DNA of 64,000 nt, taken from assembly GCF_000812465.1 (NCBI RefSeq), contig NZ_JWMA01000035.1:52655-116654 (forward strand), given 5' to 3'. Each line of letters begins with the position of its first letter. Within the stretch, counting starts at the first letter, position 1. This document shows, piece after piece, positions 8,795 through 17,228 of this stretch. The DNA comes from Cupriavidus sp. IDO. GTDB taxonomy: Bacteria; Pseudomonadota; Gammaproteobacteria; Burkholderiales; Burkholderiaceae. The notes below the pieces were generated by a model. The model had not been told where the DNA came from. It saw only the letters and a list, made by a program, of their open reading frames with translations, and ran no database searches. A program made the translations under genes and the position numbers.

Positions 8795-9881
8795 CCTGCG
8801 GTCTTGCATTTGCACGGTGCTTTTCCTGGTGAACACGTCAGCGTTCGGGCAAAGTACCGTGACCATCTATGGCCGCCTGAACACGGCGATCGAGTACTCG
8901 CGTGCCAGCACGGCCACCGATGGCACGTCGTTAGGCAGCGTCGTTCGGCAGACCAACTATCGTTCAGTGTGGGGCCTGCGCGGCGAGGAAGGGCTGGGCG
9001 GCTCCTTGAAGGCGGTCTGGCAGATCGAAAGCAACCTGTCCCTGGACACGGGTCAAGGCCAGATCGCCGGCCGCAATTCGCGCATCGGCCTGCAAGGCGA
9101 CTATGGCCTTTTCTTTATGGGGCACTGGCACACGCCGTATACCGAGGCCACGATGGCTTACGACCCATACTACCCGACCACGGCCGGCTACATGGCGTTG
9201 ATCGGGAACGGTTCCACGTCGAGCTCCGACAACGTGCAGGACACCAGCTCGTTCGACCGCCGCCAGAAAAACATCGTGCAGTACCGGTCACCACAGCTCG
9301 CGGGCGCCAGCCTTTGGCTGGGCGTGGGGATGCCAGAGGAAAAACTCACCGTACCACGCAATCCCGCGCTGTATTCAGCGGCGCTCGTCATGGACCGCGG
9401 TCCTCTCAATGCGACCGTGGCGTACGAAGTCCACCACAATTACCAGGCCGCCGGCCGCAACGACGATGCCCTGAAATTCGGCCTGGCCTATCAGATTTTC
9501 TCCGGCACGCGGATCGCTGCGGTCTACGAACACCTGCACTACCGAACCGACAGCGGCAGCCTGCAGCGCAATGCTTTCTATGCCTCACTGGTGCAGCAAC
9601 TTGGTACCGGCAGTGCGCGCATCGGCTTCGCTTATGCGGCCAATGGCACCGGTACATCGACGCAGACAATCGGCAATTTCCGCAGCGGACCGGAAACAGG
9701 TGCCATTCAGTTCACGATAGGGTACGAATATCCGTTGTCAAAGCGCACGGCACTGTTCACGTACTACAGCCGGATCGAGAACAGAAAGAATGCGATCTAT
9801 GACTTCGCTATCAATCAGCTGGGCATTCACGCCGGTGCCGATCCGCAGACTTTTGCGCTCGGCATGCGGCACAACTTCTAG
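8772..9881 (+). CDS. Outer-membrane porin (16-strand, porin_4 type)
   Basis: The 369-residue protein has a signal peptide (LRSCICTVLFLVNTSAFGQ) followed by STVTIYGRLNTAIEYS, the first strand of Burkholderiaceae general porins. GLRGEEGLGGSLKAVWQIE, IGLQGDYGLFFMGHW and a C-terminal aromatic residue (RHNF) are family hallmarks. It forms the outer-membrane entry pore for the substrate of this operon or works as a general porin. The ATG at 8772 overlaps the XapX coding end; an in-frame ATG at 8781 is equally possible. Confidence 0.93.
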   Translation: MARMLRINLRSCICTVLFLVNTSAFGQSTVTIYGRLNTAIEYSRASTATDGTSLGSVVRQTNYRSVWGLRGEEGLGGSLKAVWQIESNLSLDTGQGQIAGRNSRIGLQGDYGLFFMGHWHTPYTEATMAYDPYYPTTAGYMALIGNGSTSSSDNVQDTSSFDRRQKNIVQYRSPQLAGASLWLGVGMPEEKLTVPRNPALYSAALVMDRGPLNATVAYEVHHNYQAAGRNDDALKFGLAYQIFSGTRIAAVYEHLHYRTDSGSLQRNAFYASLVQQLGTGSARIGFAYAANGTGTSTQTIGNFRSGPETGAIQFTIGYEYPLSKRTALFTYYSRIENRKNAIYDFAINQLGIHAGADPQTFALGMRHNF

Positions 9882-9899
9882 GTACGTGGCGTGGGGCGT

Positions 9900-9960
9900 G
9901 GCAATACTTCAGTATTATTTTGCGCCGCGCCGGACGGCATTATGCTGTAAGCGAGCGGTG
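9900..9960 (+). promoter_or_regulatory. AATAC-N4-GTATT promoter element of the receiver gene
   Basis: The sequence GCAATACTTCAGTATTATTT contains the inverted repeat AATAC-TTCA-GTATT, and TATGCTGT follows near 9941. The large sensor gene has the same two elements at matching spacing on the other strand (3656-3600). This indicates a duplicated promoter or a site for one shared regulator. Confidence 0.5.
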
Positions 9961-10011
9961 GACAGGGGCCCGGCGTTTCCCGTCACCGCAATGACCAAGT
10001 AAGGATTTTGT

Positions 10012-10401
10012 GTGACTGCCACTCCCGTGATCGCTATCGTTGACGATGATGCATCTGTCAGGGATGCCATGGGACGGCTGGTGCGCTCTTATGATTTCGC
10101 CGCGGAACTGTTCGGGAGCGGACTGGAACTGCTGCAGTTCGTCGCGCTCGACAGAATCGCATGTGTGATCACGGATGTGGTGATGCCCGGCATGAACGGC
10201 TTCGTACTCTACGAAACATTGCGCGCGCGCGGCTTCGACAGGCCGGTCATCTTCATGACCGGCTTTGCCGAGGAGGGCTCCGAACAGCGCGCCCTGGCGG
10301 CCGGCGCGGCCTGCTTTCTCAGGAAGCCGTTTCAGGATACGGACATCATCCGGTGTATTGAGCACGCCCTGCAGGCTCGCCGGGGCGAGCCGCCGCCTTA
10401 G
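10012..10401 (+). CDS. Receiver-only response regulator (FixJ-type receiver)
   Basis: The 129 residues consist only of a CheY-like receiver: acidic pair DDD at 11-13, phospho-acceptor D55 in VITDVVMPG, the T/S switch in FMTGF and K in FLRKPF. There is no output domain. The GTG start follows TAAGGATTTT. It is convergent with a GAF/PAS histidine kinase, its probable partner. A single-domain receiver next to a hybrid-less kinase fits a phosphate sink or a regulator acting by protein contact. Confidence 0.88.
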   Translation: MTATPVIAIVDDDASVRDAMGRLVRSYDFAAELFGSGLELLQFVALDRIACVITDVVMPGMNGFVLYETLRARGFDRPVIFMTGFAEEGSEQRALAAGAACFLRKPFQDTDIIRCIEHALQARRGEPPP

Positions 10402-10414
10402 ATACGATGGAAGG
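10398..10414. repeat. 17-bp repeat, copy 2
   Basis: The sequence is identical to 3545-3561 and spans the stop codon of the receiver gene. It lies between two convergent genes, so it is not an obvious promoter here; it may mark an old recombination joint. Confidence 0.65.
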
Positions 10415-10446
10415 GCTGGCCTGTTGTGGCAGATCCTCCAGTTCAG

Positions 10447-12243
10447 TTATTTGTGACAGGTCTGGTTCTGGTGGGGCGGCAGGGCGAACTGGAAGACGGC
10501 CCCGAAAGGTGCATTCGCGCTCGCCCACAGCCGGCCCCGGTGCGCCTCGACGATCGATCTGCAGATCGCGAGACCCATGCCCAGGCCTTCGGCCTTCGTT
10601 GTGTAGAACGCCTCGAACATCCGTTCCACAGCCTGCGGCTCCAGTCCAATGCCGGTATCCTGGATGGCGACCAGCGCGGCACCGGATGCGTCGCACCGTG
10701 ACTGGATCAGCAATTCCCGGGGGTGCCCCGCCACCTCTTTCATCGCCTCGATGCCATTTAACATGAGGTTCAGCAGCACCTGCTGCAAATGCACTCGATC
10801 GCCCACCACCGACGGGAGGTCAGGCGCCAGATCGGTTCGCACCAGGATCTGATGGCGAATCACCTCCCCGTGGACGAGGGCCTTCGTGTCTTCGATGAGA
10901 CAGTTCAGGTCCAGCAGCACAGTGACGGCGGTCGTCTTCCGGAACAGCGCGCGCATTCCCCCGATCACCGAGCCGGCCCGATGCCCGGCCTGGACGATGC
11001 TCCCCACCGCGTCGCGCACTTCGGCGAGATCGGGCGGCTGGCGGGCGAGCCAGCGCAGGGCCGAGTTGGCGTTGGTGACGATAGTGGCCAGCGGCTGGTT
11101 GACCTCGTGGGCGATGGAAGCAGTCAGCGCGCTCAGGGTCGTCACGCGCGTGACATGGGCGAGCTGGGCCTGCGCCTGATGCAGCGCCTCTTCGGCACGC
11201 CTGCGCTCGGTCAGGTTGAGCACGAAGGAAACACCCTGGTCCTCACCCTCTTCGAAACTTGCGGACCCGATCAGCACTGGTACGCGGCTGCCATCCTTAT
11301 GGACGAATTCTTTCTCGAATGGTGAGACGGCCCCGTTCAGCCTGAATTCCTGCGCGAACCTTGCGTCGCGCTCGTGCCACTCCGGGGGCGTCAGGTCCGC
11401 CCAGCTCAGGCAAGCCGAGGCGGGATCCGCGCGGTCGTAGCCTAGCATTTGGAGGAATGCATCATTGGCCTCGAGAATGCGGCCATCGAGGCGCCAAATG
11501 AAGATCCCGATGAAGTTGGCCCTGACCAGGCGTTGGATCGTAGCCTCGCGTTGTTTCAGATCGCGGTACAGATAGGCATTTTCCAGCGCGATCGCCGCCT
11601 GTGAGGCGAGCAGCTTCAGCACCGCGGTCCGTTTCGGAGCGAAGACACGTGGCGCGAGGCTGTTCTCCAGGTAGAGCACCCCAATCAGCCTGGACCGGGT
11701 GAGCAATGGCAGGCAAAGCATCGATCCGGCGTGACGCTGCAGGATGTACGGATCGGCGGAAAACGGGCTCTGTGCCGTGGCATTGTCAAGATTGATGTTC
11801 TCGCGGGTGCGCAGGACATGGCGGAGCATCGATACCGGCAGCGCAGTCGTCGTCACGCTCTCGTCGCGCAGATGCACTGTGACAGCATCACCACAGGTCA
11901 TCGCCTCGGCTACGATGCGCTGGTCGGTTCCCCGTGGCAGGATCAGCAACCCCCGCTCCGCGCCGGCCAGCTCAATCGCCGTGCGCATGAGTGTGTCGAG
12001 CAGCTTGTCCAGCACGACTTCGCCCGACACGGCCTGCGACACGGCAATCACGGTGGCGAGGTCCAGGTGGTCGACCGGCCCCCCGGTCGTTGTCGTCGGT
12101 ACGGGCGCTTGCTCTTCCCTGCAACGGGGGGCGAGCGTGGGCCCCGGAGCTTCATCCGGACAGCGCCCGAATGGCTCCGCGTCGAAACCGGCATCGTTGC
12201 ATGAGCCGAAGACCGGGGTCAGTCCGTGCAGGGTGGCAGTCAC
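10447..12243 (-). CDS. GAF-PAS sensor histidine kinase
   Basis: The 598-residue protein has a GAF domain (about 78-225, with LLILPRG and GVLYLENSLAPRVF), a PAS domain (238-350) and a kinase core with IAHEVNQPLA (phospho-acceptor H379), the N-box LLNLMLNGIEAM and the G-boxes DTGIGL and GLGMGLAI. The start of the GAF part (LATVIAVSQAVSGEVVLDKLL) is the segment that follows the ATPase/TPR region in trifunctional sensors of the kind at 1-3478. It therefore looks like a free-standing C-terminal half of such a protein. The first ~55 residues are low-complexity. Soluble, convergent with the receiver gene. Confidence 0.92.
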   Translation of the reverse strand: MTATLHGLTPVFGSCNDAGFDAEPFGRCPDEAPGPTLAPRCREEQAPVPTTTTGGPVDHLDLATVIAVSQAVSGEVVLDKLLDTLMRTAIELAGAERGLLILPRGTDQRIVAEAMTCGDAVTVHLRDESVTTTALPVSMLRHVLRTRENINLDNATAQSPFSADPYILQRHAGSMLCLPLLTRSRLIGVLYLENSLAPRVFAPKRTAVLKLLASQAAIALENAYLYRDLKQREATIQRLVRANFIGIFIWRLDGRILEANDAFLQMLGYDRADPASACLSWADLTPPEWHERDARFAQEFRLNGAVSPFEKEFVHKDGSRVPVLIGSASFEEGEDQGVSFVLNLTERRRAEEALHQAQAQLAHVTRVTTLSALTASIAHEVNQPLATIVTNANSALRWLARQPPDLAEVRDAVGSIVQAGHRAGSVIGGMRALFRKTTAVTVLLDLNCLIEDTKALVHGEVIRHQILVRTDLAPDLPSVVGDRVHLQQVLLNLMLNGIEAMKEVAGHPRELLIQSRCDASGAALVAIQDTGIGLEPQAVERMFEAFYTTKAEGLGMGLAICRSIVEAHRGRLWASANAPFGAVFQFALPPHQNQTCHK

Positions 12244-12439
12244 GGGAGGCCTTTACATGGGATTCGTCAAAGGCGCAAGTTGTACTGACTCCATGCCGGA
12301 ATCATGCCGCGCCCGACACCAATGTACGTTCGATGTCAGCCCATTGGCTTGAACGCCTGTGCTCTCCTTTGCTCCATTGTGTGCAGCGCGGAAGCAGGCA
12401 ATGGCTGACGCGCGAAGGCCAATGGGGAAGCCAGGAGGT

Positions 12440-13366
12440 CTAGTCCCGTCGCGTGCGCCTGCAGTCACCTGGCGTTAACCCAAGCTTCTTCGAGAAACTG
12501 CGCGTCAGATGACTCTGGTCCGCAAAGCCGCAGGAAACAGCAATCCCGGCGATCGGCAAATCCGTGGTGCGCAGCAACCCGACCGCGCGCTCAAGGCGAC
12601 GCTCCAGCAGCCATTCATGTGGTGTTTTGCCGGTACTCTGCCGAAAGGCCCGCGAAAAATGACTTCGGGACAACTGGCACGCATCAGCGACCTCGGCAAT
12701 CGACACGGTGCCGTCGTCCAGCCGCGCCGCCAGATAATCCTGCGCCCGCGCCAGTATGCGAGGGGGAAGCCGGCCCGTGCGGCGAATCCGGCCGGGATTG
12801 ACGCCGCCATAGTGTTCGACCAGGTGCGTGCCGATCGCATGTCCGAGTTGATCGATAAACAGCCTGCTGGCGCTGTCAGGCCGCGCAAGGATCGGCAGTA
12901 GTGCCTGGGCGAGGTGGGCCAGCACGGGATCTCGTTGCGCCGCCGCATGGCGCAGCTCGAGACCTGGGGGGCAGCCCAGCTCCAGCGCGGTCCGCTCGAT
13001 GAAGTGGGGTGGCAGTTCGATCAGTACGAAATCAAACGTGCCGGAGAGGTCGGCCTTGTAGTCATCCTGGAAGTTCCGCACATAGATGGAACCTGCCTCG
13101 AATTCATGGGTGTTGGCCTGGTTCGGATGGAAGATGCGGCGGCGATGACCTTCCACCAGAGACACGCCTGCCAGAAACCCTCTTACCGAGGCCGGCGTTA
13201 CCACCTGACTCACCCGCTCAGTCGCGGAGCCTTTGCGGAAGAAGGACAGGTCGCCGGCGGCAAGCGCCTGGTCGTAGCGCAAGGCCTCCGACACGCAGCC
13301 CAATGAGTCGCGCGGCAAGGTCGGCCCGCCAGGCTTGTGGGCAGAAGTAGATGTGGGCAATTGCAT
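12440..13366 (-). CDS. AraC-family transcriptional regulator
   Basis: The 308-residue protein ends in a double helix-turn-helix: RILARAQDYLAARLDDGTVSIAEVADACQLSRSHFSRAF followed by IAGIAVSCGFADQSHLTRSF. The N-terminal ~190 residues are a ligand-sensing part resembling those of aromatic-operon AraC regulators. It is transcribed away from the FixJ-type regulator at 13759 and may act on one of the nearby catabolic operons; no target site was recognised. Confidence 0.92.
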   Translation of the reverse strand: MQLPTSTSAHKPGGPTLPRDSLGCVSEALRYDQALAAGDLSFFRKGSATERVSQVVTPASVRGFLAGVSLVEGHRRRIFHPNQANTHEFEAGSIYVRNFQDDYKADLSGTFDFVLIELPPHFIERTALELGCPPGLELRHAAAQRDPVLAHLAQALLPILARPDSASRLFIDQLGHAIGTHLVEHYGGVNPGRIRRTGRLPPRILARAQDYLAARLDDGTVSIAEVADACQLSRSHFSRAFRQSTGKTPHEWLLERRLERAVGLLRTTDLPIAGIAVSCGFADQSHLTRSFSKKLGLTPGDCRRTRRD

Positions 13367-13758
13367 GCGGTGGTCGAGGTCGTTGCGCCAAGGCCAGGCG
13401 TGACAGGGTGACTGACTTCACTGAAAATGCACTGCCGGCAGATCGAGACGTCGCCAGCCTTCCAGTGGTCAAGCGATGCGCCGGGAAAAATACTATCATC
13501 GCCAGGCGCGTCGAGCACTGCTGGTCATTCTAGGCGGTGCGGCACGAAGCTCAACAACGCTTGGTGCTGCGCGAATGGGGCTCGACCGCACAGCCTGACG
13601 GCGTAGTGCGGTTACCCAACGGTATAAGTGGCAAGCTGCGGAGGCCTGTGCTAGAAATTCGTGCAGGGAGGAAGAGTGCGGTTCGCCCCGGCGCGCTATT
13701 GAACAGTCAACTGCGCTGTATACAATCGCCAAGACACTAGTGAGCCTACGAACGAATC

Positions 13759-14448
13759 ATGCCAGCAAGAGCAAGGGGAGAGCCAGCCGTGACTGCTGCC
13801 AGTGGGGAACCTGCCCGGACCAGCACGACCGATGAGCAGATGGTGCTGATCGTCGATGACGATGCCATGCTGCGCAACGGGCTGGGCAACTTGTTCCGTT
13901 CGGTGGGCATGCGGGTAGCGCTGTTCGGTTCGGCCGCCGAGCTGCTTGAATTCAAGTTGCCCGACGCACCGTGCTGCCTGGTGCTGGACGTACGGCTGCG
14001 TGGCCCGAGCGGGCTCGATTTGCAGACGCGGCTGGCACAGATGGGCATTCACATTCCCATCATCTTCATGACCGGATATGGCGACATCGCCATGAGCGTG
14101 GCAGCCATGAAGGCGGGTGCCGAGGATTTCATGGCCAAGCCGTTTCGCGATCAGGATCTGCTTGACGCCGTGTCCGCCGCGCTGGAGAAGGACCGCCTTC
14201 GTCGTCAGGCGGTGAGCAAGATCGATGATATTCGCGCCAGCTACGCCACGCTATCGCCGCGTGAATCCGAAGTCATGGGCATGGCGGTGTCCGGCCTGCT
14301 GAACAAGCAGATTGCCGGCGAGATCGGCATCAGTGAAGTCACCGTCAAGATCCACCGCGGCCAGGCCATGCGCAAGATGAAGGCGCGGACGTTTGCCGAT
14401 CTGGTACTGATGGCGCAGCAACTCGGCATCTGCAAGGCCGGCCACTGA
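13759..14448 (+). CDS. FixJ-type response regulator (receiver + LuxR HTH)
   Basis: The 229-residue protein has a receiver with IVDDD, D77 in LVLDVRL, FMTGYGD and MAKPF. A LuxR-type helix-turn-helix lies at about 163-225 (LSPRESEVMGMAVSGLLNKQIAGEIGISEVTVKIHRG). The first 27 residues are a variable extension, so a start slightly downstream is possible. It is a candidate DNA-binding output for the kinases at 10447 or 1-3478. A clear hairpin terminator follows its stop. Confidence 0.92.
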   Translation: MPARARGEPAVTAASGEPARTSTTDEQMVLIVDDDAMLRNGLGNLFRSVGMRVALFGSAAELLEFKLPDAPCCLVLDVRLRGPSGLDLQTRLAQMGIHIPIIFMTGYGDIAMSVAAMKAGAEDFMAKPFRDQDLLDAVSAALEKDRLRRQAVSKIDDIRASYATLSPRESEVMGMAVSGLLNKQIAGEIGISEVTVKIHRGQAMRKMKARTFADLVLMAQQLGICKAGH

Positions 14449-14536
14449 CTGGCGCCAACTGTCGCGGCGCGGCGATCCAGGACACTTGTCGGGTCCTTCG
14501 CGCATATCACCCCTCTATTCCCATAGAACCCCCGGA

Positions 14537-14560
14537 GGCGCTACGGGCTACGTAGCGCCT
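14537..14560. terminator. Bidirectional hairpin terminator
   Basis: GGCGCTACG and CGTAGCGCC form a perfect 9-bp stem with a 5-base loop. It lies between the convergent ends of the FixJ-type regulator (14448) and the KYGY-repeat gene (14583). Confidence 0.65.
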
Positions 14561-14582
14561 TGCTCGCGAAGCGGGGCATCGG

Positions 14583-14927
14583 TCATGCGCGGGCACCGTC
14601 AAGATAGGGGTCGAACGAGCGGGCCGGCTCGGCGGACACGCCGACCTTGTCCAGGCCCGCTACCTTGCCGAAGCCTTCTGCGAGCGGGGCAGGGTTGCCG
14701 GCGCGCGCCCCGTCGGTGAAGGCATCGTAGGTGCGGAACTCGTAGCCGTACTTGTCTCCAGGCACGGTCGAACGGAACTGGTAGCCGTACTGATCCGCCG
14801 GCACGCCGCTGCGGAAGTCATAGCCGTACTTGTCGGCGGGCAAGGTGCCAGCCTGGGCGGCGCCAAGGGCAGCCAGCGACAGGGCGACGGCGGCAGCGAT
14901 CTTCTTCAGGGGGGAAGTGTTGGTCAT
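14583..14927 (-). CDS. Exported KYGY-repeat protein of unknown function
   Basis: The 114-residue protein starts at 14927, with GGAGAG upstream, and has a cleavable signal peptide (KKIAAAVALSLAALGAAQAG). Three near-identical 14-residue repeats follow: LPADKYGYDFRSGV, PADQYGYQFRSTV and PGDKYGYEFRTYD. The tail ends SFDPYLDGARA. The protein is probably periplasmic. Repeat units with alternating Tyr, Gly and charged residues suggest a small structural or binding protein. I know no characterised relative. The exported 69-residue protein at 39399 ends in YGYRV and may be distantly related. Confidence 0.75.
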   Translation of the reverse strand: MTNTSPLKKIAAAVALSLAALGAAQAGTLPADKYGYDFRSGVPADQYGYQFRSTVPGDKYGYEFRTYDAFTDGARAGNPAPLAEGFGKVAGLDKVGVSAEPARSFDPYLDGARA

Positions 14928-15424
14928 GATTTCTCTCCGCAAGATTGGCTTGATCATTGAGTGTATTTGAACGGTTATGGACACCTGTTTTGCTGCTTGC
15001 CCGTCGTCCATGTCCAGAACTATAAGATTGGCATCCGGCGAATGCGCAGAGCACTTCCGGATAAGTTATTCAATTTTTTTGATATTGCGTTCGCGCCGGG
15101 AATCCCGTCTGTCACCATCGCATCTGCGCGCGGAAATCCGCCTGCTCGAGCCCGCGGCGTCGGCAATGCGTCGAACACCGCCTGCGCGGCACTGCATGCC
15201 GCATGAAGCCTTGGTCACTTCCCGCCTCCGAACCGCGCCATCGCACGCGCTGGCGGCCACCTAGGGTTTCTCCCGAAGGGCCGCCGTATCCATCTGTTTT
15301 CATTGCGATTTGGCTCGCACCATGCCTCTTGCGGAGCGGTGCGGCCCAATTTCGGCCTTGACCCTTTCGCAGAAGCGTCGATAATTCGAGCGTTAATGCA
15401 AACGTTTGCAAAAGGAGTTGGAGC
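14928..15424. promoter_or_regulatory. Divergent promoter region with LacI operator
   Basis: There is no gene in these 497 bases. They hold the promoters of the KYGY-repeat gene (minus) and the ring-cleavage operon (plus), including an AT-rich patch near 15067-15085 and the LacI-type palindrome at 15397-15410. Confidence 0.5.
15397..15410. promoter_or_regulatory. LacI-family operator 1A (TGCAAACGTTTGCA)
   Basis: This perfect 14-bp palindrome with the central CG typical of LacI/GalR sites touches the AAAGGAG ribosome site of the dioxygenase gene. A repressor bound here would block transcription. The same core occurs at 19489, and the cognate LacI gene is probably the one at 20692. Confidence 0.8.
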
Positions 15425-16360
15425 ATGGAAACTTCCATCGAGCGAAAGACGTTGTCAGACCAGCGCCTTTCCCTGATCGAGGACGAGAATTCGGTGACAC
15501 GCATCGTCGAAGCCGCCATGGCGAATACCGCCAATCCCCGGCTGCGCTTCGTCATGGATGCGCTGGTCCGGCATCTTCATGCCTTCCTGCGCGAGGCACG
15601 GCTGTCAGACGAGGAGTTTGAATTTGCCCTGTCGTTCATCGCCGGCCTCGGGCATGCCACCCATGCCAGCCACAACGAGGTTGTCCTGGCCGCCGACGTG
15701 CTTGGCTTGTCGACCCTGGTGACAGTGATGAACAACAGCACCAGGGACGGCCGCACCCCGGGCGCGCTGCTGGGGCCGTTCTATCGCGCCAACGCGCCGA
15801 AATATGCCTGCGGCGATTGCGTCGTGCAGGACGATGCGCCCGGCTTGCCGCTGTTCGTCAGCGGCACCGTGCGGGGGACCGATGGCACGCCGCTGTCCGG
15901 CGCGCTGGTCGAGGTATGGCAGGCGTCGCCGGTGGGGCTGTACGACAACCAGGATCCGACGCAGCCCGACCGCAACCTGCGCGGCTGCTTCCATGCCGAT
16001 GAGGGCGGCAACTATCACTTCCGCACCGTGCGTCCCGCCGGCTACCCGGTGCCGACCGACGGCCCCGTAGGCGTGCTGCTGGCGGCGCAGAAGCGTCATC
16101 CGTACCGGCCGGCGCACATCCATTTCATTGTCGCGGCGCCGGGCTACCGCACGCTGGTCACGCAGGTATTTGCCGATGAGCCGGAACAGCTCGAGTCCGA
16201 TGTCACGTTCGGCGTGCACCGGCAACTGGTGGGCGATCTCCGCCTGCACGAACACGGCCGCAGCCCATGGGGCGAGGTGCCGGCACCGTTCTACACGCTC
16301 GTGTTCGATTTCACGCTGGAGCCTGGCGAGCAGACCTTCCCGAAGCCGCCGATCGACTGA
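15425..16360 (+). CDS. Intradiol ring-cleavage dioxygenase (hydroxyquinol 1,2-dioxygenase-like)
   Basis: The 311-residue protein has the N-terminal helical dimerisation domain of catechol/hydroxyquinol dioxygenases (about 20-110) and a beta-sandwich catalytic domain. The Fe(III) ligands are visible: Y173 (GLYDNQ), Y207 (GYPVPTDG), H231 and H233 (RPAHIHF). It would open a catechol or 1,2,4-trihydroxybenzene ring between the hydroxyls. AAAGGAG precedes the ATG, and the operator 1A lies immediately upstream. It heads an operon with SDR, BKACE, MDR and cupin genes. Hydroxyquinol preference is inferred from overall similarity, not proven. Confidence 0.88.
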   Translation: METSIERKTLSDQRLSLIEDENSVTRIVEAAMANTANPRLRFVMDALVRHLHAFLREARLSDEEFEFALSFIAGLGHATHASHNEVVLAADVLGLSTLVTVMNNSTRDGRTPGALLGPFYRANAPKYACGDCVVQDDAPGLPLFVSGTVRGTDGTPLSGALVEVWQASPVGLYDNQDPTQPDRNLRGCFHADEGGNYHFRTVRPAGYPVPTDGPVGVLLAAQKRHPYRPAHIHFIVAAPGYRTLVTQVFADEPEQLESDVTFGVHRQLVGDLRLHEHGRSPWGEVPAPFYTLVFDFTLEPGEQTFPKPPID

Positions 16361-16415
16361 TGGCGGGTTCGGCTTCCTGTTCGGCTTTTCTTTTACGCAT
16401 TCCTATCTCGAAACC

Positions 16416-17165
16416 ATGAGCACTACTTCCCTATCCGGCAAGGTTGCCGTGATCCTCGGCGGCACCGGCGGTATCGGCCTCGCGGCCGGCGCCACGCTGG
16501 CTCAGCTTGGCTCCAGCGTCGTGCTGACCGGGCGCGACGCGGACAAGGCGGCCAGTGCCGCCGCGGCGTTGCCGGCCGGCAACCACCTTGCCGCCGTGGC
16601 CGAAATCTCTGACAGCGCCTCGCTGCGCGCGCTGGCCGACGAGGTCAGCCACCACTACGGCCGCGTCGATATCCTGGTGAACACGGCCGGATTCACGCGG
16701 GCGGTCCCGCATGCCGATCTCGACGCGCTCGACGATGCCCTGATCGACGAACTGTTCGCCATCAACTGGCGCGGCCAGTTCGCCGCCATCCGCGCCTTCG
16801 CGCCGCACCTGCGCGCCACCGGCGACGGCCTGGTGGTCAACGTCGGCTCCATCGCCGGCCGGACGGGGCAGGGCAGCAACGTGGCGTACTGCGCGGCCAA
16901 GGCCGGGCTTGATGTCATGGCGATGTCCCTGGGGCGCGCGCTGGCACCGCATATCCGCGTGCTCAACGTTTCGCCCGGCGTGGTCGACACCGCCTTCGTA
17001 CCTGGCCGCGACAGTGGCTTCAATGAACGCGCCGCGAAGACGACCCCGCTGAAACGCATCGGCCAGGCGCAGGACGTGGCCGATGCCATCGCCGCGTGCG
17101 CCACCTCGCTCCGCTTTGCCACCGGCACCACCATCGTCGTCGATGGCGGCCGGCAGCTTGGCTAG
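16416..17165 (+). CDS. Short-chain dehydrogenase/reductase
   Basis: The 249-residue protein is a classical SDR with the cofactor motif GGTGGIG (14-20), NTAG near 90, a catalytic S-Y-K set in VGSIAG...YCAAK and a C-terminal TGTTIVVDGGRQLG. The start at 16416 gives a standard length; upstream codons belong to another frame. It is the second gene of the ring-cleavage operon, 55 bases after the dioxygenase, so it probably reduces or oxidises a pathway intermediate. Substrate not predictable. Confidence 0.88.
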   Translation: MSTTSLSGKVAVILGGTGGIGLAAGATLAQLGSSVVLTGRDADKAASAAAALPAGNHLAAVAEISDSASLRALADEVSHHYGRVDILVNTAGFTRAVPHADLDALDDALIDELFAINWRGQFAAIRAFAPHLRATGDGLVVNVGSIAGRTGQGSNVAYCAAKAGLDVMAMSLGRALAPHIRVLNVSPGVVDTAFVPGRDSGFNERAAKTTPLKRIGQAQDVADAIAACATSLRFATGTTIVVDGGRQLG

Positions 17166-17228
17166 GCCAGACCCGGATCAGACCTTTTCCCGCGTTCCCA
17201 ATTTCGCTCCTACTATCGGCTTTCCCTC

